Positions 17,360 to 25,828 of a stretch of 64,000 nt of DNA are shown piece by piece (position 1 is the first letter of the stretch; the number at the start of each line of letters is the position of its first letter). This stretch comes from Segniliparus rugosus ATCC BAA-974 (GTDB taxonomy: Bacteria; Actinomycetota; Actinomycetes; Mycobacteriales; Mycobacteriaceae), in contig NZ_KI391953.1 of NCBI RefSeq assembly GCF_000185725.2, forward strand, positions 372,001 through 436,000, in the 5' to 3' direction. Both the position numbers and the translations under genes were made by a program. The notes under the pieces are model-generated. The model ran no database searches, was not told the origin of the DNA, and saw only the letters and a program-made list of their open reading frames with translations.

Positions 17360-18511
17360 GTGCGAGTGGCTATCGTTGCAGAATCCTTCCTCCCGCACGT
17401 CAATGGCGTGAGCAACTCCGTCCTGAGGGTCTTGGAGCATTTGCGGGCCAAGGGCCACCAGGCTCTGGTCATCGCGCCGGGCGCGCTGGACGGCCAGCAC
17501 GAGGCCCCGCCGGACGAGCACGAGGGAGTCGAGGTTTACCGCGTGCCCGCCGTGATGGTGCCGAAAGTGAGTTCGCTGCCAGTGGGGCTCCCGCATATGG
17601 GCGTGTACCGGAGGCTTGCCGCGTTCGAGCCGGACGTGGTGCATTTGGCCTCGCCGTTCCTGCTCGGCGCGGGCGGGCTCGCCGCCGCGCGCAGGCTCGG
17701 CGTGCCGACCGTCGCAGTTTTCCAGACCGATGTCGCGGGTTTCGCGGCGAGCTACGGGCTCGGGGTCCTCTCCCGCGTGGCGTGGTGGTGGACGCGCCGC
17801 ATCCACTCCCAGGCCGACCGGACGCTCGCCCCGTCGAGCGTCACGATGCGAGAGCTCGAAGAGCACGGCATCCCTCGGGTGCGCCGCTGGGCGCGCGGGG
17901 TCGACATCGAGGGCTTCCACCCGCAGCGCAGGGACGAGGGGCTGCGGCGCGAATGGTCCCCCGACGGCGAGCTGGTCGTCGGCTATGTCGGCCGGCTGGC
18001 CCCGGAGAAGCACGTCGAACGGCTCGCCTCGTTGATCGGCGTGCCAGGCGTGCGGGTCGTCGTGGTCGGCGACGGGGTGTCGCGGGAGAAACTGCGCAAG
18101 AAGCTGCCGGGCGCGGTGTTCACCGGCGAACTGCGCGGGGTTGCGCTCGCGCGGGCGTACGCGAGCCTGGACGTCTTCGTCCACACCGGCGAGCACGAGA
18201 CGTTCTGCCAAGCGGTGCAGGAGGCGTTGGCCAGCGGGGTGCCGGTCATCGCGCCGGACGAGGGCGGGCCGCGCGACCTCGTCGCGCACTGCCGGACGGG
18301 GTATCTCCTTCCGGTGGCGGATTTCGAGCGCAAACTGCCCTCGGCGGTGAGCTCCCTGGCGGATGACGAGGTCAGGGCCAAATTCTCGGCGGCGGCCCGG
18401 CGCGGCGTGCTGGCTCGCACCTGGCCGAGGATCTGCGACGAGCTGCTGGCGCACTATTGGGATGTGCAGAATGACCCGGTCGTGGAAAGGCTGGGGTCGG
18501 CGACCGCGTAG
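17360..18511 (+). CDS. mgtA: GT4 mannosyltransferase, MgtA-like
   Basis: A 383-residue retaining GT-B glycosyltransferase of family 4. The N-terminal Rossmann half starts [19 protein letters not shown]. The C-terminal half has [14 protein letters not shown] and the EX7E catalytic/nucleotide motif in [20 protein letters not shown]. In mycobacteria and corynebacteria the orthologue (Rv0557, MgtA) is a GDP-mannose-dependent alpha-mannosyltransferase acting on a glycolipid acceptor. Identification rests on the sequence and on the following menG and polyprenyl synthase genes, which match the Rv0557-Rv0562 order. GTG start. menG begins 10 bases after its stop. Confidence 0.85.
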   Translation: MRVAIVAESFLPHVNGVSNSVLRVLEHLRAKGHQALVIAPGALDGQHEAPPDEHEGVEVYRVPAVMVPKVSSLPVGLPHMGVYRRLAAFEPDVVHLASPFLLGAGGLAAARRLGVPTVAVFQTDVAGFAASYGLGVLSRVAWWWTRRIHSQADRTLAPSSVTMRELEEHGIPRVRRWARGVDIEGFHPQRRDEGLRREWSPDGELVVGYVGRLAPEKHVERLASLIGVPGVRVVVVGDGVSREKLRKKLPGAVFTGELRGVALARAYASLDVFVHTGEHETFCQAVQEALASGVPVIAPDEGGPRDLVAHCRTGYLLPVADFERKLPSAVSSLADDEVRAKFSAAARRGVLARTWPRICDELLAHYWDVQNDPVVERLGSATA

Positions 18512-18521
18512 TGTGAAGGCT

Positions 18522-19208
18522 GTGTCACGTGCCTCATTAGACAAGCAGCCGCACGAGGTTGCCGCCATGTTCGACGAAGTGGCCGAGGGGTACGACCGCA
18601 CGAACACGCTTCTGACGATGGGCCTTGACCGGCTGTGGCGCAAAGCCACCCGCGAGATGCTGGCGCTGCGGCCCGGCGAGCGGCTGCTGGACATCGCGGC
18701 GGGGACGGGGGTCTCCACCGTCGAACTCGGCAAATCCGGCGCTTGGTGCGTTGCCGCGGACTTCTCGCCCAAGATGCTGGCCGCGGGCGCGTGGCGCGGC
18801 GTGCCGATGGTGGTCGCCGACGCGACCCGGCTGCCGTTCCCTGACGGGGTGTTCGACGCGATGTGCATCTCGTTCGGCCTGCGGAACGTGAACCCGGTGG
18901 AAGCCGCGCTCGGCGAGATGCTGCGCGTGCTCCGCCCCGGCGGGCGCGTGGTGATCTGCGAATTCTCCACCCCGACTCCCCGGCTGGTGCGCTACGTCTA
19001 CCGCAACTGGGTGATGCCGGTGCATATGAAGGCCTCCCGGCTGGTCTCCAGCAACGACGCGGCGTACGACTATTTGGAGGAGTCCATCAAGGCGTGGCCG
19101 GACCAGGCGGCGCTCGCGGCGACGATGCGCGCGGCGGGGTTCGCCGAGGTGAGCTGGAAGAACCTCACCCTCGGCACGGTGGCGCTGCATCGCGGGGTCA
19201 AGGGCTAG
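18522..19208 (+). CDS. menG: Demethylmenaquinone methyltransferase
   Basis: SAM-dependent C-methylation of demethylmenaquinone, the last core step of menaquinone synthesis (UbiE/MenG family). The 228-residue protein begins [20 protein letters not shown], matching the mycobacterial N-terminus, so GTG 18522 is preferred over GTG 18513. It has the SAM motif [12 protein letters not shown] and the UbiE signatures SFGLRNV and EFSTP. Co-directional with mgtA and the polyprenyl diphosphate synthase, which makes the quinone side chain. Confidence 0.9.
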   Translation: MSRASLDKQPHEVAAMFDEVAEGYDRTNTLLTMGLDRLWRKATREMLALRPGERLLDIAAGTGVSTVELGKSGAWCVAADFSPKMLAAGAWRGVPMVVADATRLPFPDGVFDAMCISFGLRNVNPVEAALGEMLRVLRPGGRVVICEFSTPTPRLVRYVYRNWVMPVHMKASRLVSSNDAAYDYLEESIKAWPDQAALAATMRAAGFAEVSWKNLTLGTVALHRGVKG

Positions 19209-19220
19209 GCGGAAGGCGAG

Positions 19221-20237
19221 ATGGCAGAACAGGGCACAATCGGGGGTTTTTTCTTGGGCTCGGACGCGTTCACCGAGTCGGTGCGCGCGTCGCTCGACAG
19301 GGTGGAGAGCATCATCATCGCCGAGGTCGAATCGGGGATCGAGGCGATGGCGGCGGTCGCCGAGCATCTCGCGAAGGCGGGCGGGAAGCGGTTCCGTCCG
19401 ATGTTCACCGTGGTGGCGGGGCAGCTCGGAGCGGACGAGCGGCGGGGCGACGTCGAGATCGCGGCTTCGGCGCTCGAACTCATCCACCTCGCGACGCTGT
19501 ACCACGACGACGTCATGGACGAGGCGACGATGCGCAGGGGGGTGCCGAGCGCGAACGTGCAGTGGGGCAATCAGATCGCGATCCTCGCCGGGGACTACCT
19601 GTTCGCCCGCGCCTGCGGCCTCATCGCGAAGCTCGGCTCGGAGGCGACCTCGATCGTCGCGCAGACCTTCGGCGAACTCGTCACCGGGCAGCTCCAGGAA
19701 GTGCTCGGCGCGCAAGGGGAACGAGACAAGATCGAGCACTATCTGACGGTGATTTTCGGGAAGACCGCCTCGCTGCTCGGCGCGTGCGGGCGGCTGGCAG
19801 GTCTGGCGATCCGAGCGGACCGCCAGGTCCAAGACCAGCTCGCGGTGATCGGCGAGCTGGTCGGCATGGCCTTCCAGATCGCCGACGACATCATCGATAT
19901 CGGCTCGGGGTCTGCGGATTCGGGCAAAACCCCCGGCACCGACCTGCGCGAAGGGGTGCTGACCCTGCCGATGCTGTACGCGTTGGAGGCGCAGGGGGAG
20001 GACCGCCTGAACGAGATCCTCTCCTCGGGCCCGGTCGCGGACGAAGCTGTGGTGGCCGAGGCGTTGGGCCTGCTCGCCGTCTCGTCCGGCATGGCGAGGG
20101 CGAAAGAGAAGGTGGCGGACTACGCGCGGCGCGCGGACGAGGAGATCGGCAAGCTGCCCGATTCGTTCGAACGCGCCGCCGAGGTCAAGACCGCGCTGCG
20201 GGCGCTGGTGCGCGCGGCGGTGGACCGAGTTCGCTGA
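19221..20237 (+). CDS. Trans-polyprenyl diphosphate synthase
   Basis: All-E prenyltransferase of 338 residues that elongates allylic diphosphates with isopentenyl diphosphate. The first aspartate-rich motif is YHDDVMDEATMRRG and the second is DDIIDIGSGSADSGKTPGTD. The small residues just before the first motif fit a medium- or long-chain product. It starts 12 bases after menG, so it most likely supplies the menaquinone tail (GrcC1-like, Rv0562). The exact chain length cannot be read. Confidence 0.9.
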   Translation: MAEQGTIGGFFLGSDAFTESVRASLDRVESIIIAEVESGIEAMAAVAEHLAKAGGKRFRPMFTVVAGQLGADERRGDVEIAASALELIHLATLYHDDVMDEATMRRGVPSANVQWGNQIAILAGDYLFARACGLIAKLGSEATSIVAQTFGELVTGQLQEVLGAQGERDKIEHYLTVIFGKTASLLGACGRLAGLAIRADRQVQDQLAVIGELVGMAFQIADDIIDIGSGSADSGKTPGTDLREGVLTLPMLYALEAQGEDRLNEILSSGPVADEAVVAEALGLLAVSSGMARAKEKVADYARRADEEIGKLPDSFERAAEVKTALRALVRAAVDRVR

Positions 20238-20330
20238 GCGGGCTCGGGGCTCCCCTCCTCCCCCTCGTCCGGGCCTGTGAACTGACCCAGAGCCCGGCGT
20301 GGGAGCTGCTGATATCGGTCTCGTCACGGT

Positions 20331-22310
20331 ATGACAGACACCATGAGAGCCATCCATTGGAATTTTTGGCCTTCAGCGGTTGAAGCTGCCAGCCGAATGG
20401 TTCCTGGGGCGCGTCCAAAAGCTCCAAAGGGGGCCCGGCGCGTCGTGCGCGCGGGCGTGGCGGCGATTGCCGCGTTTTTGCTGGTCGCCGGACTGATGAC
20501 TGTCGCGCTGAGCCGGACGGCTCCGGAAGCCCGCGCGGACGACGACCCGTACATCGCCAAGACCGCCTGGCTGAGCGACCGGCATGTGGAGATCTGGGTC
20601 CATTCCCCGGCGATGGGGGCGGACATCCCGGTCCACTTGCTGCTCGCCCGGAGCTGGTTCTCCGACCCGAACAAGACGTTCCCCCAGATCTTCCTCCTCG
20701 ACAGCATGAAAGCCGGGGACGAGGACAACGGGTGGCTCAAAAACACGCAGATCGCGGACTTCTACGCCGACAAGGACATCACCATCGTCGCGCCGGTCGG
20801 CGGCGAGTCGAGCTTCTACTCGGACTGGTTGGACTCGGACAACGGGAAGACCTACAAATGGGAGACCTTCCTCGTCCACGAGCTGCCGCCGCTGTTGGAG
20901 CAGGGCTGGCGGTGCAACGACCAGCGCGGCGTGATCGGCGCCTCGATGGGCGGCACCGGCGCGATGACGCTGGCCGCCCGTAACCCGGACTTCTTCCGGG
21001 TCGTCGCGTCGTTCTCGGGCATCTTGCAGACCAACTCCGTCGGCATGCCGCAGGCCATCGACTACGCGATGAAAGAGGCGGGCGGTTTCGACTCCGCGAA
21101 GATGTGGGGCGATCCCGCGAACCCGGAATGGGCGGCGCACGATCCGTACGAGCTGGCCGACAAGCTGCGCGGGAAGAGCCTGTACATCTCCAGCGGCAAC
21201 GGCGTCGGCGACACGCCCGCGGCTGCGGCGGCAGACGTGCAGGCCGGCGTTCCGCCCAACCCGGAGCAGCTCGCGGCGGGGGTTTCCGGCTCGGCGCTCG
21301 AACTGCTCGCCCGGCTCTCCTCGCAGAGCTTCGCCGCCAAACTGGCCAAGCTCGGCATCCCCGCGCAGGTCGTCTACCGCCCCTCCGGCACGCACAGCTG
21401 GCCGTACTGGCAGTTCGAGAACACGCAGCTGTGGCCGCAGATGGCCATGGGACTCGGCGTGCCGCAGGAGGCCGCCGCGTGCAGCCCCGGCGGCGCGATC
21501 GGCAATTACGTCGGCGACCACGACGAGCTCGGCGGTTGCTTGACCGGCGAGTTCGACGTGCCAGGCGGCAAGGAGCAAGACTTCAAGGGCGGCAGGGTGT
21601 TCTGGTCCGAGGCGACCGGAGCGCATGAGGTGCTCGGGGCCATCGGCGCGCAGTACGCCGCTTCTGGCGGACCCGCAGGCCCGCTCGGACTGCCGCAGAC
21701 GGACGAGGCCGACACCCAGGACGGGCAGGGCAAGTTCGTGCGGTTCGCGAACGGCTCGATCTACTGGAGCCCGGCAGTCGGGGCGCAGGTCCTCCGGGGC
21801 GAGATCTTCAAAGCATGGGGGAGCGCGGGCTACGAGGCCGGTCCGACCGGATACCCGGTCGAGTCCGAGCGCCCCACTCCCGGCGGCGGTGGCGTCGTGC
21901 AAGGCTTCCAGCATGGCTTCTGGTACTGGTCGGCGCAGACGGGGGCGTACTCGGTCGGCGGAGCCATCCTGGAGAAGTACGCGGCGGCGGGGTACGAGCA
22001 GAGCCCGCTCGGCTTCCCGATCTCCGGCGAGATACCGCTCCGCGACGGCGCGGTGGTGCAGCGATTCTCCGGAGGGAACATCTACTGGCTGCCCTCGCCC
22101 GCAGGCGACGGCGGCACGGCTCCGGTCGGCGCGGTTGTGGTGTTGAACGGCCCGATTATGACCGCATGGGCGACAAGCGGCTACGAGAACGGGCCGTTCG
22201 GGTTCCCGGTCGCGGATCAGGGGCCGATCGACAACGGCGGCGTCGGCCAGGCCTTCGAGCACGCCGTGGTCGAAGTGGTGGACGGGCAGACGAAGGCAAC
22301 CCCGCGATGA
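20331..22310 (+). CDS. Antigen 85-type mycolyltransferase with C-terminal LGFP repeats
   Basis: Secreted esterase-fold acyltransferase that moves mycolic acids onto arabinogalactan or trehalose. There are 659 residues: a positively charged N-terminus with a hydrophobic segment (about 40-60) ending near EARADD, then the Ag85 alpha/beta-hydrolase domain with nucleophile Ser205 in GASMGG and His355 in GTHSW. The last 260 residues hold four LGFP-type repeats (GPLGLPQ, GPTGYPV, SPLGFPI, GPFGFPV), which bind the cell wall. The repeat tail resembles corynebacterial Cop1/CmytA and is absent from mycobacterial Ag85A-C. It opens the mycolate cluster and overlaps the following lipoprotein gene by ATGA. 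ATG 20343 is an alternative start. Confidence 0.92.
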   Translation: MTDTMRAIHWNFWPSAVEAASRMVPGARPKAPKGARRVVRAGVAAIAAFLLVAGLMTVALSRTAPEARADDDPYIAKTAWLSDRHVEIWVHSPAMGADIPVHLLLARSWFSDPNKTFPQIFLLDSMKAGDEDNGWLKNTQIADFYADKDITIVAPVGGESSFYSDWLDSDNGKTYKWETFLVHELPPLLEQGWRCNDQRGVIGASMGGTGAMTLAARNPDFFRVVASFSGILQTNSVGMPQAIDYAMKEAGGFDSAKMWGDPANPEWAAHDPYELADKLRGKSLYISSGNGVGDTPAAAAADVQAGVPPNPEQLAAGVSGSALELLARLSSQSFAAKLAKLGIPAQVVYRPSGTHSWPYWQFENTQLWPQMAMGLGVPQEAAACSPGGAIGNYVGDHDELGGCLTGEFDVPGGKEQDFKGGRVFWSEATGAHEVLGAIGAQYAASGGPAGPLGLPQTDEADTQDGQGKFVRFANGSIYWSPAVGAQVLRGEIFKAWGSAGYEAGPTGYPVESERPTPGGGGVVQGFQHGFWYWSAQTGAYSVGGAILEKYAAAGYEQSPLGFPISGEIPLRDGAVVQRFSGGNIYWLPSPAGDGGTAPVGAVVVLNGPIMTAWATSGYENGPFGFPVADQGPIDNGGVGQAFEHAVVEVVDGQTKATPR

Positions 22311-22762
22311 GGAAGTCCCACCGCGCGAAGAGCGCCTCGCTCGGATTGCTCTCGCTCTGCCTCGGTCTCGCCGCGTGCGGGGGGCCGAGCACCGAGCGCC
22401 CGGCGAAGACTTCGACGCCCGTCGTCGGGCCGACCCGCCTGCCCGACGTCGATCCGGCTTCCCAGTCCGCGCCCCCGCCGTCGGGCTTCCCCGGTCCCGC
22501 GACGCCAACGCCGCCTCCGGGCGGGACGAAGGAGCAGCGCTTCCTCGACGAGCTGCGCAAAGCGGGCGTGCAAGTCTCCCCGAACGGCGAGACGGAACTG
22601 CCGGTGGCCGACCTTGTCTGCCGGTCCAAGAAGGCGGGCAGGTCGGATCAGGACATCCGCACACAGGTGCTCGCCGCCGCCGGGCTGACCGGCGCGCAAG
22701 ACCCCCAGAAGCTCGCGGACGTCTGGATCAAGGTCGCGACCCAGTCCTACTGCGCTCCCTGA
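22307..22762 (+). CDS. DUF732-type lipoprotein
   Basis: A 151-residue exported lipoprotein. The lipobox is LAAC with Cys24 after a hydrophobic signal segment, followed by a proline-rich spacer. The C-terminal domain (EQRFLDELRKAGVQVS, VADLVCRSKKAG, KVATQSYCAP) has the paired cysteines of the DUF732 fold. Function is unknown; the family is widespread in mycolate bacteria. ATG 22307 overlaps the stop of the mycolyltransferase gene, implying translational coupling and perhaps a shared envelope role. Confidence 0.82.
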   Translation: MRKSHRAKSASLGLLSLCLGLAACGGPSTERPAKTSTPVVGPTRLPDVDPASQSAPPPSGFPGPATPTPPPGGTKEQRFLDELRKAGVQVSPNGETELPVADLVCRSKKAGRSDQDIRTQVLAAAGLTGAQDPQKLADVWIKVATQSYCAP

Positions 22763-22789
22763 CGGCTCAGCCTGCGATCTGCTGAGCCG
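22763..22789. terminator. Bidirectional hairpin between convergent genes
   Basis: CGGCTCAGC and GCTGAGCCG form a perfect 9-bp stem with a 9-base loop. It lies exactly between the stop of the DUF732 gene (22762) and the stop of the leftward lipoprotein gene (22812). Confidence 0.65.
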
Positions 22790-22811
22790 CCAAGACGGGG
22801 CGAGCCGGAAG

Positions 22812-23303
22812 TCACTTGATGCCGGGGCAGGTGGCCTCGACCTTGAACTCGTGCAGCGACGAGGAGGAGTCGAAGGCCATTTCCGGCAGCTTGCCGGTCG
22901 CGGTGTACGTGTCGCCCGACTTGGTCACCGAGACGTTGCCCTGAGAGGTTCCGGCGGCCCAGGTGTAGGACTTGCCCTGCTCGGGCGTGATGGTGATCAT
23001 GCTCGCGTCGGTGGTGCCTTGTTTGAGCGCGAGGAGGACAGACGGGGTCTGCCCGATGGCCGAAGTCGCGGTCACCAGTCCTTGGGTCGCCCCGCAGGTG
23101 TACGGCCCGGGAAGGCTCAGCGACTTGCCGTCGAGCGTCGCGGCGATCTTCGTGCCGTGCTGGGTCGCGTCGATCGCTTGGCCCGCGAGGGTCGTGTGCG
23201 TGACCTCGGAGCCCCTGTTGCAGCCGGTCGCCAGGGCGCCGCAAGCGGCGGCCGCCATGGCCGAGGCCACGAATTTCACTGTGGTGGAGGAGTTGATCAT
23301 CAT
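22812..23303 (-). CDS. LpqH-family (19-kDa antigen type) lipoprotein
   Basis: A 163-residue surface lipoprotein. The signal peptide ends in LATGC with Cys28 as the lipidated residue. The mature part matches the mycobacterial 19-kDa/LpqH family (PF05481) in the central GKSLSLPGPYTC and the late GTSQGNVSVTKSGDTYTATG ... FKVEATC, with two conserved cysteines. Mycobacterial members are TLR2-active glycolipoproteins of uncertain function. It is convergent with the DUF732 lipoprotein gene and divergent from the cutinase gene. Confidence 0.82.
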   Translation of the reverse strand: MMINSSTTVKFVASAMAAAACGALATGCNRGSEVTHTTLAGQAIDATQHGTKIAATLDGKSLSLPGPYTCGATQGLVTATSAIGQTPSVLLALKQGTTDASMITITPEQGKSYTWAAGTSQGNVSVTKSGDTYTATGKLPEMAFDSSSSLHEFKVEATCPGIK

Positions 23304-23441
23304 GGGGCTGAGTGTATCCCCGGCCGAGAGGCTCGCCGAGGCCAGCCCTGTGACGGGCGCCTCCTTGCCGCGCGCGCCGGGAAGGCCGGTTTCTCCAGCG
23401 GATTTGGCCGGTTCACAGCCTGATCCAGTAGGGTCGAGGCC

Positions 23442-24476
23442 ATGGTGAAGAAATTCCTCGGGAGAAAATCCGGCTCAGGACTGCTGAACAGGGCCCTTGT
23501 GATCGCGGCGGCGTTCCTCGTGGTGCTCGGCCTCGTCCTCGGGGCCATCCTGTGGATGCAGGCCGGGGGCGCGCGCCTGCCGTTGCCGAGCGAGGAGGGC
23601 AAGCCGCCCGCGCCGCCGAAAGGCCAGGGCGCGCAGTGCCCCGACGTGCGAGTCCTCGCGGTCGGAGGGACGCACGAGTCCAAAGAGAGCGACGACCCGT
23701 TCAACCCGACCACCACGGCGATCCCGGACCAGCCCGCGATGCTCTGGGCGATCACCCAGCCGATCAACGAGCAGTACAACAAGGAGGGGGCGGACAAGCG
23801 CGCCGACGCCTACACCCTCCCCTACAACGCCGGGTTCAAGGTCTTGGTCAGCAACAACCCCAACGAGAAGTCGTTCGACCAGTCCGTCGCGCAGGGCACC
23901 CAGGCGCTTGAGGACGTGCTGAAGCGGACGGCCGCCGAATGCCCCGCGACCAAGTACTTCCTCGTCGGCTACTCGCAGGGCGCGGTGGTCGTCGGCGATG
24001 TCGCGAGCGTCATCGGGAACGACGACCAGGCCATCGTGCCGGTCGACCGCATCCTGGGCGTGACGCTGCTCGCGGACGGGCGCCGCCAGCCCGGCGTCGG
24101 CCAGGACATCGGGACCAAAGTGAACGGCATCGGCATCGAGGTCGCGCTCAAAGACTCCCCGTTCCTGCCGCTGATCAGCGCGTTCGGCGGGTTCACCATG
24201 CAAGGCCCCCGTCCGGGCGGCTTCGGCAAGCTCCAGGACCGGACCTACCAGATCTGCGGCGTCGGCGACAAGATCTGCGACGAGGACCCGGAGCTTTCCA
24301 AAGACTTCAACGCGGTGGCCTCGCTGCCCGTCACGCTCACGAGCGGGCACCACCTGGAAGTGCACACCGGCTACGGCACGACCACGTACTGGAAGTCGGA
24401 CGAAGGCAAGCCCGCGGTGGAGTGGATTAAAGACAAAGCACTGAGCCTCATCGAATCGGCCCCGAACACCCACTAG
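23442..24476 (+). CDS. Culp6-type cutinase-like lipase
   Basis: An orthologue of Rv3802c, an essential phospholipase/thioesterase of mycolate bacteria. There are 344 residues with one N-terminal membrane anchor (about residues 16-38, ALVIAAAFLVVLGLVLGAIL), a proline-rich linker and the cutinase domain. Nucleophile Ser178 sits in GYSQG, with the later acidic residue in DKICDED and a His in SGHHLEVHTGYG. In Mycobacterium the gene lies directly before fadD32; here an LLM oxidoreductase gene intervenes. Confidence 0.9.
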   Translation: MVKKFLGRKSGSGLLNRALVIAAAFLVVLGLVLGAILWMQAGGARLPLPSEEGKPPAPPKGQGAQCPDVRVLAVGGTHESKESDDPFNPTTTAIPDQPAMLWAITQPINEQYNKEGADKRADAYTLPYNAGFKVLVSNNPNEKSFDQSVAQGTQALEDVLKRTAAECPATKYFLVGYSQGAVVVGDVASVIGNDDQAIVPVDRILGVTLLADGRRQPGVGQDIGTKVNGIGIEVALKDSPFLPLISAFGGFTMQGPRPGGFGKLQDRTYQICGVGDKICDEDPELSKDFNAVASLPVTLTSGHHLEVHTGYGTTTYWKSDEGKPAVEWIKDKALSLIESAPNTH

Positions 24477-24542
24477 ACTGGCGCGCCGACCAGCCCGTTG
24501 GCGACTGAGACACCAGCGCTGCAAAGAGCCAGGAGAGAATCT

Positions 24543-25550
24543 ATGACCACACCCGAAGGCCTCAGGCCCTTCAAGTTCGCCGCCGCCATCGAGGGCAACC
24601 AGCACGAGGGCGGGGTGCGTCGGCTGATCAAGAACGCGCAGCTCGCCGAGGAGTACGGCTACGACGGCGTGGTGGTCCCCGACCACCTCGGCAACCAGGC
24701 CGGCCCGTTCGCGGCCCTCGGCGCGCTGGCCGCCTCGACCAAGAAGCTGCGCCTTGGCACTTCCGTCCTCGCGAACCCGTTGCGCCACCCGGTCGTGGTG
24801 GCGAAAGAGGCGACCACTATCGACGTGCTCTCCGGCGGGCGGTTCGAGCTCGGCATCGGCGCGGGCTGGATCAAGAGCGAGTTCGACGCGGCGGGCATCG
24901 AGTTCCTCTCCGGCCCCGAGCGCCTCGCGCAGCTGGAAGAGTCGCTCATCGTCCTCGACGGGCTCCTGCGCGGCCAGGAGGTCCAGTTCAAGGGCAAGTA
25001 CTATCAGGTCGACGGCATCAAAGGCACCCCGCGCCCCCGGCAGGGCCCGCGCCCGCCCATCGCGGTCGGCGGCGGCGGCCCGAAGATCCTCAAGCTCGCC
25101 GCGAAGTACGCGGACACCGTCTCCATCGCGACCCGCTCCACCGCCGGCGGGAAGATGCTCATGTCCGATTTCACCCTTGAGGCGACGCAGCGCCGGGTGG
25201 AGATCGTCAAGGAGGCCGCGGGGGAGCGGTTCAAGGACATCACGTTGAACTGGGCGCTCGCCGCGGTGGTCCTCACCGACGACCGGGAGTCCATCGCCGA
25301 CATGGCCATCTCGATGCTCGAACAGGGCGAGGCGGCCAAGAACGCCGACTTCGTCGACAAGATCGAGGTGGACCGCCCGCTGACGAAGGAGGAGTTCCTC
25401 AACTCCCCCTACCTCGCGATCGGCACCGCGGAGGAGATCGCCGACCAGCTGCGCAAGACCCGCGCGGAGACCGGGCTGTCCTTCGCCGGGGTGTTCCCGA
25501 CGCAGATGGAGGCGTTCTCCCCGGTGGTGGAGATCCTCAAGGGCGAGTGA
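24543..25550 (+). CDS. LLM-class F420-dependent oxidoreductase
   Basis: A 335-residue luciferase-like TIM-barrel flavin/F420 oxidoreductase. Conserved parts are the N-terminal LAEEYGYDGVVVPDHL, the barrel motif SGGRFELGIGAGWIKSEFDA, and IAVGGGGPKILKLAAKYADT near the middle, typical of the TIGR03621-like F420 group. Substrate unknown. ATG 24543 is preferred over an upstream TTG because AGGAGAG precedes it. It is inserted between the culp6-type gene and fadD32 and followed by a strong hairpin, so it may share the upstream transcript only. Confidence 0.85.
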   Translation: MTTPEGLRPFKFAAAIEGNQHEGGVRRLIKNAQLAEEYGYDGVVVPDHLGNQAGPFAALGALAASTKKLRLGTSVLANPLRHPVVVAKEATTIDVLSGGRFELGIGAGWIKSEFDAAGIEFLSGPERLAQLEESLIVLDGLLRGQEVQFKGKYYQVDGIKGTPRPRQGPRPPIAVGGGGPKILKLAAKYADTVSIATRSTAGGKMLMSDFTLEATQRRVEIVKEAAGERFKDITLNWALAAVVLTDDRESIADMAISMLEQGEAAKNADFVDKIEVDRPLTKEEFLNSPYLAIGTAEEIADQLRKTRAETGLSFAGVFPTQMEAFSPVVEILKGE

Positions 25551-25553
25551 GGG

Positions 25554-25580
25554 TTTGCGGGCCCGGCGCGGGCCCGCAAA
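25554..25580 (+). terminator. Perfect 11-bp hairpin after the LLM gene
   Basis: TTTGCGGGCCC and GGGCCCGCAAA pair around a GGCGC loop, 3 bases after the stop. It should separate the culp6/LLM transcript from fadD32. Confidence 0.7.
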
Positions 25581-25679
25581 CTGCGCGTTGGCGCGCCTTC
25601 CAGCCTTTTCGCACTGCGAGCAAGGTAGGATGCCTACGGTTGCGCCGGTTGGCAGGTAGTCTGATCTGCGTGTTTTGTT

Positions 25680-25694
25680 CCTTTCTAAGAAAGG
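25680..25694. promoter_or_regulatory. Palindrome upstream of fadD32
   Basis: CCTTTCT-a-AGAAAGG is a perfect 7-bp inverted repeat about 135 bases before the fadD32 start, in the AT-richest part of the gap. Candidate operator for the mycolate operon. Confidence 0.45.
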
Positions 25695-25828
25695 GCTAAG
25701 ATCGGTCGTCGTGCACTCGGGGCCGAGCGCAGCTGGCAGCATGTGCGCCCGCCCCGTTCGGAGCGACGAGCTGCGAGGCCTGCGGGCGCGAAACGATGGC
25801 ATGGACTGCATACGGATAAGGAGAGAGC

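Noticed and set aside
16667-18970. Upstream continuation of the first arabinosyltransferase frame
   Set aside because: The extra 768 codons lie opposite mgtA, menG and the DUF4279 gene and have no Emb similarity; GTG 16666 gives the family length.
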